A stretch of 15,317 nucleotides of DNA from assembly GCA_964441755.1 (NCBI GenBank), contig CAYTVG010000038.1, positions 1 through 15,317 of the forward strand, read 5' to 3'. Position numbers and translations under genes: made by a program. The notes beneath the pieces were generated by a model. The model was not told the DNA's origin. It made no database searches and saw only the letters and a program-made list of their open reading frames with translations. The DNA is from JAUMBM01 sp964441755. Lineage in GTDB: Bacteria > Bacteroidota > Bacteroidia > Chitinophagales > Saprospiraceae. Below are positions 1-8,414 of the stretch, in pieces; the first letter of the stretch is position 1, and every line of letters begins with the position of its first letter.

Positions 1-121
1 TCATCAAGGCTCTTGAGGGGGAGCGGGTCATTTTTCAATGTGGCTAAGCTTTTACGAATTTTCAAAATAAACTGAAAAAATTTAGGTTAAAAAAAACATT
101 ATCCCCCAATAAACCATTATC

Positions 122-152
122 TTTGAAAGCGAACATTTGATTAATATTTTTG
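122..152 (+). promoter_or_regulatory. Candidate Bacteroidota sigma-ABfr promoter (-33/-7) for gene 1
   Basis: TTTG at 122-125 and TATTTTTG at 145-152 match the Bacteroides consensus TTTG / TAnnTTTG, with a 19-nt spacer inside the known 19-21 range. Transcription would begin near 158-160. The weakness is context: the region is T-rich, so chance matches are likely, and the start codon of gene 1 lies about 290 nt further on. No better match was seen in 1-452, and none upstream of gene 2, which would fit co-transcription of genes 1 and 2. Confidence 0.35.
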
Positions 153-305
153 ATATTTGCTTGCGTCTATCAAACTATATTTTTAATATTAGTTGTTTTT
201 TGATTTCGATTAAATCCTTCTATTGTTCTATTTTTTGTCAGATAGTTAATACTGTTCAGATAATATCGAAACCGTGGCTTAACTCGATTGCTCTCCTAAT
301 TTTAC

Positions 306-331
306 CGCACCACCAAAAAAACAATGGTGCG
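306..331. repeat. Weak inverted repeat in the gene 1 leader
   Basis: CGCACCA (306-312) and TGGTGCG (325-331) form a perfect 7-bp stem around a 12-nt A-rich loop. There is no T tract on the + strand after it. It stands out because the surroundings are AT-rich, and it could be an operator or leader structure, but 7 bp alone is modest evidence. Confidence 0.25.
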
Positions 332-452
332 AAAAATAGTTCTCATCCAATTCTACAGTAAAACCGATAGGATTCATTGGACATGTTCTGTTCCTGTTGT
401 CACTATATTAGGTTCAACTGAAATGGTTACTAATTCAAAAAACGATATTGTC

Positions 453-1319
453 ATGAAAAATTTGTTGCTGACCTTGCTTGTTGTACAGGCGATTTCCTTG
501 AATGCGCAGCTCGTGCAATCCAATATCAGGCTCAATGTACAGGGTATCCTGCGTACCGCGAGCGGGATAGCCGTGCCCGACGGACCGCAAAATGTAACCT
601 TTAAGTTGTACACAGCTGCTTCGGGGGGTGCTGCCGAATGGGAGGAGCCTGCCCAGGTAACCGTGACGTCTGGCATATACAGTTACAACTTGGGGGGAGG
701 CCAAACACCCATTGATCCCAATATATTTGCGAACAGATTATTCCTGGGTGTAACTGTCGATGGTACAGAATTGCTGCCCAGGGCAGAACTCACTTTTTCA
801 CCTTATTCCATTAGAGCTTTCACCGTAGCCTGCTCCGGTGCCGTCGGGGACGTCAAATACTCTATTTTGAACCCTGATGAATTCAGGTTGGAAAATGGCG
901 AATGTTGGGTGCCTATGGATGGTCGTTCTATTGCTGGTTCAAAATTAGCCACTCGCACCGGACTATCTATTATTCCGGACGGAGGTGGTTTGTTTATTCG
1001 ATCACAGGAATTTTCGCATTCTCCTGACAGAGACCCCGGTCGTACAAGTAGTTCTCAGGTGGGGACGATACAGGAGGATGATTTTAAGAGTCATAGGCAT
1101 ACCATCACAGATCCTGGGCACCGACATGGATACACCGACCGATTTAGAAACACAAAAAGGTCGGATGATGTAAGTGATAGAGATGTAGGAGGTGAAATTC
1201 TTATCTCAGATAACTACGAAACCGAGGTATCTACCACTAATATTACCATCAACTATACTGGTGGCACTGAAACCCGCCCCAAGAACATCAACCTTTGGAC
1301 CTACATCCGCATCAACTAA
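453..1319 (+). CDS. Exported tail-collar-domain protein
   Basis: A 288-residue protein. I chose the ATG at 453 because it directly opens a signal peptide (MKNLLLTLLVVQAISLNA, likely cut before Gln19); the same frame runs back to 324 but the added 43 residues look non-coding. There is no Shine-Dalgarno sequence, as usual in this phylum. Residues about 25-125 form a beta-rich domain (start NVQGILRTASG, end AELTFSPYSIRA) of a type seen at the front of many Bacteroidota surface proteins. Residues about 130-288 resemble a phage tail-collar domain: a GD-x-K-Y start, a VPMDGRS segment in place of the usual CDG, two HxH motifs (SHRH at 213-216, GHRHG at 222-226) and the closing ETRPKN (273-278) with an aliphatic C-terminus. 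In phage fibres HxH motifs bind metal ions along a trimer axis; the same role here is inferred. It lacks a T9SS tail, so after Sec export its final location is unclear. The gap to gene 2 is 72 bp. Confidence 0.82.
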   Translation: MKNLLLTLLVVQAISLNAQLVQSNIRLNVQGILRTASGIAVPDGPQNVTFKLYTAASGGAAEWEEPAQVTVTSGIYSYNLGGGQTPIDPNIFANRLFLGVTVDGTELLPRAELTFSPYSIRAFTVACSGAVGDVKYSILNPDEFRLENGECWVPMDGRSIAGSKLATRTGLSIIPDGGGLFIRSQEFSHSPDRDPGRTSSSQVGTIQEDDFKSHRHTITDPGHRHGYTDRFRNTKRSDDVSDRDVGGEILISDNYETEVSTTNITINYTGGTETRPKNINLWTYIRIN

Positions 1320-1391
1320 ACTATCTGGCTAGCCCATCCCATCAGGCGACTGATTGTGACTTCCTGTTCGGTAAGTTAAACACACAAAAAT

Positions 1392-4300
1392 ATGACACGA
1401 CTACTCATACTGCTGAGCTGCTGCCTCCTTCCCATGACGCTCTGCCGCTTACAGGCGCAGGCGCAGCCACAGACAAGCTGCAACCCACCAAGTTCGCAGG
1501 CGGCAGCCTCCGGTGAAGTATTCTTCACTTTTGGTTCCGTCTCCAATGCCAAGAACAACAGTCGTCGGTCCGGTTTTACTGTCGGGCAGGCATTTACGGG
1601 TCAGGCCACGGCTGAATTGGGCAGTACCGACGGCGGTTTTTGGGCGCGGTTTATCTTACCGCCCAAAGAAGTTGGACTGATTGCCTCGCAGGGGGATTTT
1701 CCCAACCGGGTGACGCTCAGCTGGCAGGTCGATCCGCTGGGATCCCCCCCTACGGAAGGCTTTGTCATTACCCGTGACGGACAATTTTTGAGTCAGGTAG
1801 GTGTATCCGCCCGCAATTTCATTGATTTCAATGTACAGGCCGGCGAATTCTATGAGTATGGTGTATCGGGCATCAATGCCCTGGGTGAGGGCCGACCGGG
1901 CAAGGCCGTTGGTTTTGTCAATCCCAATGGTGCCATCTCGGGCAGGGTGGCCTCACCCGCAGGCAATCCGATAACAGGAACCGTCGTTCGGCTGCAACCC
2001 ACCATCGGAAAATCGCTTTACTTTGACGGAATAAATGATCACGTATGCATATCACACCAGCCCGACTTTCTCAGCCAGCAGTTTAGCTTCATCAGCTGGG
2101 TAAAACTAGATGAGGCCAACGGTGCTGCCATCATTGACCTGGGTAGTGACCTGAATAAAAACTGGTGGCTCCGCAGCAGCCCTGCCGGGCAGGGCAAAGG
2201 CATTGTTGCAGGCATAGGCGAAGGAAACACCTATCGCGAACTGGCCCACCTTTTCAGCAGCAATCCCGATGGCTGGCATCAGGTAGCCATGACCTACGGC
2301 AATGACAACCTTACGCTGTACGTAGACGGCCAGTATGTAGGGAATATGGCCGCCAGCATGCAATCCGTAGCGGCCCTGCTAACCTTGGGCAGCCAGCGCG
2401 ACAAATCATCGTTTTTTAAAGGCAGGATTGACGATGTCCGGATCTTTGACCGCCTGCTGCCACAGTCCGAAATTATCTGCTACAAAGACATAAGCATTTC
2501 AGGCAGCACCCCCGGATTGTCTGCCTATTGGAAATTCGATGAAGGAATGGGCGTCAGGGTATTTGACTTATCGCCCAACGACCTGCATGCTGATATTTAC
2601 GGAGCTGTCTTCTCTTCGGACACCCCAGGTATCCAAAACGCAGCCATCACCGACAACGGTGGCATTTACAACATTGAAGGCATCAACTACAGCAGTACGC
2701 AGACATTTACGGCCATCCCCAGTCAAAATTTTTACAACAACTACGCACTGGAATTCAGTGCCCCACTGGGCACTTTTGCCCGATTGGCCGATATACCGCT
2801 GCCCGACACCTCGACTATTGAGATAGTCGTCCACCCCTTTGACACCTCTACCCGACAGACTCTGCTGAGCAAAACCGTCGGCACAGGAAATGTATTCGAA
2901 CTTTACCTGGAAAACGGCCAATACCACCTCACTTTCAACGGCCACACGCAGACCATTGGTGCTGCCGCACCCACCTACCAGCGGCTGGCGCTGACCATAC
3001 AAGCAAGCAGCAACAGTCTTCATTTTTACAACAACGGCGCGAGTGCCGGCAGCTACAACTTCCCCAACCTCTCCGCTGCCCAATGGTCGGATGCCCCCTG
3101 GATGGTTGGCGCCAACAACCACAACCAGCCGACGCATTTTTTTACCGGACTGGTTGATGAAGTGGCCGTTTTTGATACCGTGCTATCGCAAAATACGCTA
3201 CAGCTTCACGCTTCGGTGCAGACAGGTGGCGGAATTGATCCTGCTGGCGCCAACAGCGGTGCAAGGCTTCGAGCTTATTATGCTTTCAATGAAGGCAAAG
3301 ATCAACAGCTTTTCGATAGTGGCCCTCTCATGCTAGCTGCAGGAACTTTCAGTCAGGGAAGCTGGTCTACGGTGACCGCGCGGCAGGATACCATACCGCA
3401 TCTGTACCTACCGAGCACCCGAACCGTCAATATCAACACCAGCAACACTGCTGTCGGCAGCATCGACTTTACAGATGTATCAACCATAACCATATCAGGT
3501 GTAGTTCGTTATGAAAACACTTTCTGTTACGCCGAAGGCGTAGAGATATTGGTCAATGGCAGTTCAAACATCCCCCCTATCATGACAGATTCGACAGGTC
3601 GTTTTTCGGCAGAATTCCAACCAGGACAGTCCGTACGGCTGTCTGCGATGTATAAAAACCACAGCTTTTTCCCTGGTTTCTTTGAAGTACGCAATCTCAC
3701 TGCGCCCGTAGCCGGTGTTCTTTTTCAGGACCTTACCAAGCGCAAGGTTGGTGGACAAGTTGCCGGAGGCGATTGCAGACAATCCGTCATTCCACAGACA
3801 GGTGTGGTAAAAGTATATCTTGCCGCTGTAGATGGTTGCTGGAACAATACACTTAGGCTCACGGAAACAGACGGACGCTACCTGTTCACAGATGTGCCTC
3901 CACTAGCACTTTCCATAGCTGTATCCGAGCATTCAGATCCTGATATCTTCGCTTATTTCAATAACTTGGGCGGGCAGCAGATTGACCTCGACACCGTGGC
4001 CAGGGATACCGTTGACTTCATATACAAATCTACCCCAAGAGCAGAAATTAGTCAGCTGGGTTCCAACAGCTGTGCTGGCCAGCCAGCCCTCTTGCGGCAG
4101 GGGGTCGACTATATACAAACCATCAGGGTATATGAGCCGTATTATAGTGGTGTTTGTTACCTTGACACTGCCCGGCTGCTGATCAACAACAACATAGCAG
4201 ACAAACCCCAGACAGAAGTACAAATGGACAGTGGCCGCTACAACTTGATATATCGCACAGGCCTGCCCATACTCACTGCCCCCTACACCAAAACCCTGCA

Positions 4301-7300
4301 GGTTAGTCCGCTCGTGGGTAATACACAAGGTACTGCCGAAATTTTCACCGCTGCCGTCCTCGGTAAGCGGCCGCGACTGTCGACATTCCAGTCAAAATCC
4401 CCCCAAATACCCTTCCTCATCCTGAGAGACCCCCCTGGCGACGGCAGCTATGCCTATGTAGAAGAAGGTCAGACCACCTGTGGAACCTTTACCTTGGGTA
4501 TATCCGCAGGATTGGAGCAAGAGCGGAGTTTGGAAACTGAACTAGGGCCGGACGCTACCACCAGCGTCGGCATAGGCGCAGAAACAGAACTTGAGATAAA
4601 AACAACCGCGACCACTGGCATCACTACCACCCTTAGCTATCAGGCGGGGCTCACACACCAGGCTGAATATTGCATCACCAATACCACCCGCTACCAAACC
4701 TCCGAGCAGGACGATCGGGTAGGCGGTGAACAGGGCGGTGACCTGTATATTGGAGCGGCCATCAACTTCATTTACGGAAAAACAGACAATCTGGGCTACA
4801 ATCCGGACAGCTGTATGTTTACCTTCTCCGAATCCATCACCGTTTTCCCCGACACCTTTGAAACCGAATTCATCTACACGGAACACCAGATAGAAAATGT
4901 GGTCATACCCGAGCTTACCGCATTGGGCGAGCTCAGCTCCGCCCAACAGTGGAGAGACATCATCAACAGAAACAAAGAACAAAAACAAAATGCCGTATTC
5001 AAACGAAACATTTCCTTCGACGGTGGACCAGTTTACGAATTTTCACAAGAATCCAGTTTTGCCAACACGACCACTTTTTCTTTTCAACTAGACTATTCTT
5101 CGGAAATTGCTACAGCATTTGGCGCCTCTGTCAACGACGTCGGTGTAACCAATGGTATAAAAACCACCATTTCGTTTGGTGTTTCGACTGAAGCTGCTGT
5201 TAACAACACCAACACCCGCACCGTAGGTTTTGTCCTCAACGACGACGATGCCAACGACAATTTCTCTGTAGACATACTGGAAGACAGACACTATGCAACG
5301 CCCGTCTTCAGAATCCGCGGAGGCCAGTCTATGTGTCCCTGGGAGCCTGGCACACAAAACCGGGAAGAGCTGCAACTAACCATTGACCGAAACGTAGCCG
5401 AGAATGTCCCCTCCAACGATCCGGCGGTCTTCAACGTTACGCTTGCCAATGTGAGCCAGTCGGCGCAGACCATGAACTACATCATGACAGAATCGCCCGG
5501 ATTCAACCCCCTGGGAGCAGAGATCAACATCGTTGATGCCGGAAGAATCATCCCCATACAACTGCAGGCATTCGAAAACAGGACTTTCACCACCATTATC
5601 AACCGCGGACCCATTGCCTACACCTATGAAAATCTCCGCATAGCTGCCTATTCTCAATGCGAATACGATCGTGCGCTGGCACTGGGGAACAACCCCAGGG
5701 ATTACGACACAACCCGATTTAGCAGTAATCCCTTCTTCAAAGAAGTAGAGTTTGACGTATTTTTCATCGAACCCTGCAGTGAAATAGACATTGCGCCCCC
5801 TGTCAATAATGTCATCATACCTAGTAGCGGCGATACCTTCATGATTACGCTAAATCGGTACGACCCCCAGGACACCGACCTCGAGCAGGTGCGGGTACAG
5901 TACCGCAACCGGGATGGCAACGGATCATGGATTAATTTTCCGGGTTTTGCCGACGGTATTCCACGGGATTCACTCGGTGAGCTGTTTGAAATTGTACCCT
6001 GGGTAACCACAGGCCTGCAGGACGGTTTTTACGAAATCCGGGCGGTCACCATTTGCTCATCTACGAGTCAGGAATCGGGTATTTCCTCCATCATCCCCAT
6101 CCGCATAGAACGACAACCACCCGTTGTACTAGGTATACCCGAGCCGGCTGACGGTGTGCTGAGTCCGGGTGACGAAATATCCATACGCTTTACCAAACGC
6201 ATCAACTGCGGTCGCATCTTCGAAGCCGACCAGTCTGCCGGTGGGCCGATCAACAACAACAACCTTGGTTTGTACGACGCCACCAACGGAGCACTCATCG
6301 ACGCCATCATCACTTGCAACGAGGACAAAGTGGTGATTGTACCCAACATACAGAACCGATTTATCGAAAACCGTACACTGCGGGTGCGTGTTGAAGACAT
6401 CGAAGACCTGGTTGGCAACCAGCTGACGCAGCCAGCCATCTGGGAGTTTTTTGTCAACCGATCCTCCCTGTACTGGACAGAAGCACGCATTGATGCTGTC
6501 GTTGTGGAAGGCAACACACTGGTTGTCACCAGAGACATCAAAAATCAAGGCGGATCGGCCATGAGTTTTACCCTCACCGGCATCCCCGCCTGGGCCGATG
6601 TTTTCCCCACTGCCGGTACGCTGCAGCCTGGCGCTGTCCAAACCATCACTTTTACATTCCCTGCTAGTCTTGTCGGCGGCAATTATCAGGAAACTATTCG
6701 ACTTACGACAGCAGAAGGAGATGAGCCCCTGCCTATTAGCCTGCGAGTGACCTGTCCCCCACCCTTTTGGAATGTCAATCCGGCTGATTACGTATACTCC
6801 ATGAATATGACTGTTGAGCTGAACGTAGAAGGACAACTTTCCACTGACAGGCTAGACATAGTAGGTGCTTTTGTCGGTGAGGAATGCCGGGGTCTTGCCT
6901 ACATTCAGTACAATGCTGCGCTCGATAAATATCTGGCTTTTTTGACCATCTTCAGCGATACGATTACAGGAGAAACCGTCCGCTTTCAGGTATGGGATGC
7001 CTCGGCTTGCCTGTTGTACGGCTCCACGCTGGAAACCTTTTCATTTACAGCAGACGACCTCATTGGCTCTCCCTTACAACCACAAGTACTTCATACCCAG
7101 AACCTCCTACGGCTTTCGGTACCCCTGATTCCTGGCTGGAACTGGATATCTTACAATGTTAACTTACCAGACCCAAGCCTGAATACGGCACTTGCCAGCC
7201 TTTCTGCTCCACAGAATGCCACCATCAAGGGGCAGGCCACTTTCAGTCAGTACTTTAATACTGGAGGGTTTTGGATGGGATCGCTCAACAGTATCTCACA

Positions 7301-8315
7301 CCTGACCATGTACCAATACCGCTCAGCGGCCATTGACTCGCTCATACTGCTGGGCACCCCCGTCAATCCGGCCACGACGCCCCTGCCCTTATCGGCAGGC
7401 TGGAACTGGATTGGCTTCCTGCCCCGACAGGGCATGTCCACCGATTCGGCCTTACAGTCCCTGCAGTCGACTGCGCTCAATGGAGACATCATCAAAGGGC
7501 AGGCCACCTTTGCACAATATGTTGCCGGCATTGGCTGGGTGGGCAACCTCACTTTCATGCGGCCCGGCAAAGGATACCTCCTGTACCTCAGCAATCCCGG
7601 CATCCTTCAGTATCCCCCGAGGCTGCACAACCCGGAAGAAGATGTACTTTTCCGGAGTACACCTGTACAGGACAACAGCAGTCTGGGCGCCCACTGGCAG
7701 GTAGACCCGCTGCAGTTTGAGCACACCATGAACCTCATTGCCGTGGTGCGCGACGGCGACCTCCCCAACTGCCTCAGCGAGGGTGACGAGGTAGGCGCCT
7801 TCGTCAACGGACAGCTGCGCGGCGCCAACAAGCCCATTTACATTCCGCAGCTCGACACCTGGCTCCTCTTCCTCACCGTCTATGCCAATGAGGAAGGCGA
7901 GAACCTCCAGTTTGTCTTCTTCGACACCACCACCGCACAGGAGATACCCATCAGCGAGCAGATCGTCTTCATCACCAACAGGATTGTCGGTTCCATCGAA
8001 CTGCCCCGCATCCTCACCCTTGCATCACCCTCTGTCGTAGGTGAGCTGGCAGACGACTACCGACTGACAGTATACCCCAACCCCGCCGGGGAGCGCGTCT
8101 TCATCCAGCTCCGGCTGCCCGAAGCACAACCCCTGCTCGTCTCCGTCGCTGACCCCCTCGGCAGGCAGGTATACACCTTCGCGCAGGACGCCCCGGCAGG
8201 CCAAAACCTGCTCGAGTGGAAGCCCGCTGCTGCCCTGCCCGCCGGCTGGTATACCATCACCCTGCAGACCTCCGCTGGCGTCATCACCCGCAGGGTGCAG
8301 CTTGTTAAACCATAG
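1392..8315 (+). CDS. Giant T9SS-secreted mosaic protein with LamG, Ig-like and GWNW modules
   Basis: 2307 residues. The ATG at 1392 opens a signal peptide (cut near AQA24/Q25). Domain order, by eye: 30-90 a TVGQ...GFWARF segment typical of T9SS cargo N-termini; 92-175 fibronectin III; 179-203, 412-445 and 670-700 three pieces of what looks like one carboxypeptidase-regulatory-like fold, with LamG/concanavalin-like domains inserted at about 206-410 and 448-660; two further carboxypeptidase-regulatory-like domains at about 699-785 and 783-885; 886-1330 an unassigned region with LRDPPGDGSYAY (about 1009) and GGQSMCPWEPGT (about 1310) motifs; 1330-1570 Ig-like/fibronectin-like; 1574-1695 Big_5-like Ig; 1698-1788 BACON-like; 1793-1905 and 2102-2209 two copies of a module shared with gene 3; between them two GWNW/IKGQ repeats (GWNW at 1915 and 2003). 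Residues 2224-2307 are a type A T9SS sorting tail (YPNP at 2228-2231, then LGRQVY, ending in a basic beta strand). No catalytic motif is seen. Likely a surface or released adhesin. Codon use changes near 7690 towards that of gene 3. Confidence 0.9.
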   Translation: MTRLLILLSCCLLPMTLCRLQAQAQPQTSCNPPSSQAAASGEVFFTFGSVSNAKNNSRRSGFTVGQAFTGQATAELGSTDGGFWARFILPPKEVGLIASQGDFPNRVTLSWQVDPLGSPPTEGFVITRDGQFLSQVGVSARNFIDFNVQAGEFYEYGVSGINALGEGRPGKAVGFVNPNGAISGRVASPAGNPITGTVVRLQPTIGKSLYFDGINDHVCISHQPDFLSQQFSFISWVKLDEANGAAIIDLGSDLNKNWWLRSSPAGQGKGIVAGIGEGNTYRELAHLFSSNPDGWHQVAMTYGNDNLTLYVDGQYVGNMAASMQSVAALLTLGSQRDKSSFFKGRIDDVRIFDRLLPQSEIICYKDISISGSTPGLSAYWKFDEGMGVRVFDLSPNDLHADIYGAVFSSDTPGIQNAAITDNGGIYNIEGINYSSTQTFTAIPSQNFYNNYALEFSAPLGTFARLADIPLPDTSTIEIVVHPFDTSTRQTLLSKTVGTGNVFELYLENGQYHLTFNGHTQTIGAAAPTYQRLALTIQASSNSLHFYNNGASAGSYNFPNLSAAQWSDAPWMVGANNHNQPTHFFTGLVDEVAVFDTVLSQNTLQLHASVQTGGGIDPAGANSGARLRAYYAFNEGKDQQLFDSGPLMLAAGTFSQGSWSTVTARQDTIPHLYLPSTRTVNINTSNTAVGSIDFTDVSTITISGVVRYENTFCYAEGVEILVNGSSNIPPIMTDSTGRFSAEFQPGQSVRLSAMYKNHSFFPGFFEVRNLTAPVAGVLFQDLTKRKVGGQVAGGDCRQSVIPQTGVVKVYLAAVDGCWNNTLRLTETDGRYLFTDVPPLALSIAVSEHSDPDIFAYFNNLGGQQIDLDTVARDTVDFIYKSTPRAEISQLGSNSCAGQPALLRQGVDYIQTIRVYEPYYSGVCYLDTARLLINNNIADKPQTEVQMDSGRYNLIYRTGLPILTAPYTKTLQVSPLVGNTQGTAEIFTAAVLGKRPRLSTFQSKSPQIPFLILRDPPGDGSYAYVEEGQTTCGTFTLGISAGLEQERSLETELGPDATTSVGIGAETELEIKTTATTGITTTLSYQAGLTHQAEYCITNTTRYQTSEQDDRVGGEQGGDLYIGAAINFIYGKTDNLGYNPDSCMFTFSESITVFPDTFETEFIYTEHQIENVVIPELTALGELSSAQQWRDIINRNKEQKQNAVFKRNISFDGGPVYEFSQESSFANTTTFSFQLDYSSEIATAFGASVNDVGVTNGIKTTISFGVSTEAAVNNTNTRTVGFVLNDDDANDNFSVDILEDRHYATPVFRIRGGQSMCPWEPGTQNREELQLTIDRNVAENVPSNDPAVFNVTLANVSQSAQTMNYIMTESPGFNPLGAEINIVDAGRIIPIQLQAFENRTFTTIINRGPIAYTYENLRIAAYSQCEYDRALALGNNPRDYDTTRFSSNPFFKEVEFDVFFIEPCSEIDIAPPVNNVIIPSSGDTFMITLNRYDPQDTDLEQVRVQYRNRDGNGSWINFPGFADGIPRDSLGELFEIVPWVTTGLQDGFYEIRAVTICSSTSQESGISSIIPIRIERQPPVVLGIPEPADGVLSPGDEISIRFTKRINCGRIFEADQSAGGPINNNNLGLYDATNGALIDAIITCNEDKVVIVPNIQNRFIENRTLRVRVEDIEDLVGNQLTQPAIWEFFVNRSSLYWTEARIDAVVVEGNTLVVTRDIKNQGGSAMSFTLTGIPAWADVFPTAGTLQPGAVQTITFTFPASLVGGNYQETIRLTTAEGDEPLPISLRVTCPPPFWNVNPADYVYSMNMTVELNVEGQLSTDRLDIVGAFVGEECRGLAYIQYNAALDKYLAFLTIFSDTITGETVRFQVWDASACLLYGSTLETFSFTADDLIGSPLQPQVLHTQNLLRLSVPLIPGWNWISYNVNLPDPSLNTALASLSAPQNATIKGQATFSQYFNTGGFWMGSLNSISHLTMYQYRSAAIDSLILLGTPVNPATTPLPLSAGWNWIGFLPRQGMSTDSALQSLQSTALNGDIIKGQATFAQYVAGIGWVGNLTFMRPGKGYLLYLSNPGILQYPPRLHNPEEDVLFRSTPVQDNSSLGAHWQVDPLQFEHTMNLIAVVRDGDLPNCLSEGDEVGAFVNGQLRGANKPIYIPQLDTWLLFLTVYANEEGENLQFVFFDTTTAQEIPISEQIVFITNRIVGSIELPRILTLASPSVVGELADDYRLTVYPNPAGERVFIQLRLPEAQPLLVSVADPLGRQVYTFAQDAPAGQNLLEWKPAAALPAGWYTITLQTSAGVITRRVQLVKP
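7113..7613 (+). repeat. Tandem GWNW/IKGQ protein module inside gene 2
   Basis: Two consecutive units of about 88 residues share the order GWNWI (residues 1915 and 2003), a leucine/alanine-rich helix-like stretch, IKGQATF (1945 and 2034), an aromatic Y/W segment (GFWMGSL versus GWVGNL) and a final M-x-x-Y or GKGYLLY strand. The IKGQATF codons are nearly identical between copies (around 7224 and 7491), which suggests fairly recent duplication or gene conversion. I have seen similar GWNW-IKGQ units in other secreted bacterial proteins, but I know no assigned function. Confidence 0.7.
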
Positions 8316-8325
8316 ACCTTGCTGA

Positions 8326-8357
8326 GCTACAGGTCGCCAGCAATGGCGACCTGTAGC
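8326..8357. terminator. Hairpin with GCAA tetraloop after gene 2
   Basis: A perfect 14-bp stem (8326-8339 with 8344-8357) closes the loop GCAA, a GNRA-type tetraloop known to stabilise RNA hairpins. It begins 11 nt after the gene 2 stop codon. No T tract follows, so it is not a classical intrinsic terminator. It may act as a 3'-end stabiliser, a processing signal or a partial terminator between genes 2 and 3. Confidence 0.55.
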
Positions 8358-8364
8358 CCCAGCC

Positions 8365-8390
8365 GCCGGACAGTCACCCGACTGTCCGGC
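8365..8390. terminator. Second hairpin between genes 2 and 3
   Basis: An 11-bp GC-rich stem (8365-8375 with 8380-8390) closes the loop ACCC. It starts 8 nt after the preceding hairpin and ends 24 nt before the gene 3 start. It also lacks a T tract. Being so near the ATG, it could limit readthrough or translation of gene 3 as well as end the gene 2 message. Confidence 0.5.
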
Positions 8391-8414
8391 AGTCACTAAA
8401 TTTGATCTTCCATC

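Larger units (their letters stand above)
1..452. other. AT-rich intergenic leader without a supported gene
   Basis: This stretch is strongly AT-rich: a hand count over 181-240 gives 12 G+C in 60, against about 39 in 60 at 9181-9240 in gene 3. Short open frames exist, for example from a TTG near 137 and an in-frame extension of gene 1 back to 324, but their translations are low-complexity or lack any secretion signal, so I do not call them genes. It contains a candidate Bacteroidota promoter at 122-152 and a weak hairpin at 306-331. If that promoter is used, gene 1 has an untranslated leader of about 290 nt. The first 75 bases are open in frame 1 and could be the tail of an upstream gene, but this is too short to judge. 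Confidence 0.6.

Noticed and set aside
1..75. Frame 1 is open from the window edge to a TGA at 73-75, possibly the end of an upstream gene
   Set aside because: Only 24 codons, no recognisable motif, and another frame is open for a similar distance; cannot be supported.
137..361. 74-codon open frame starting at TTG in the leader
   Set aside because: Rare start codon, very AT-rich, Ile/Ser/Asn-rich translation without a domain; more likely a chance frame in AT-rich DNA.
324..452. Earlier start for gene 1 at ATG 324
   Set aside because: The extra 43 residues would bury the signal peptide inside the protein; the ATG at 453 places it at the N-terminus.
7113..7613. Duplicated GWNW units as a DNA-level tandem repeat or mobile element
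   Set aside because: Apart from the IKGQATF codons the copies are diverged at DNA level; this is a protein-module duplication, with no terminal repeats or transposase.
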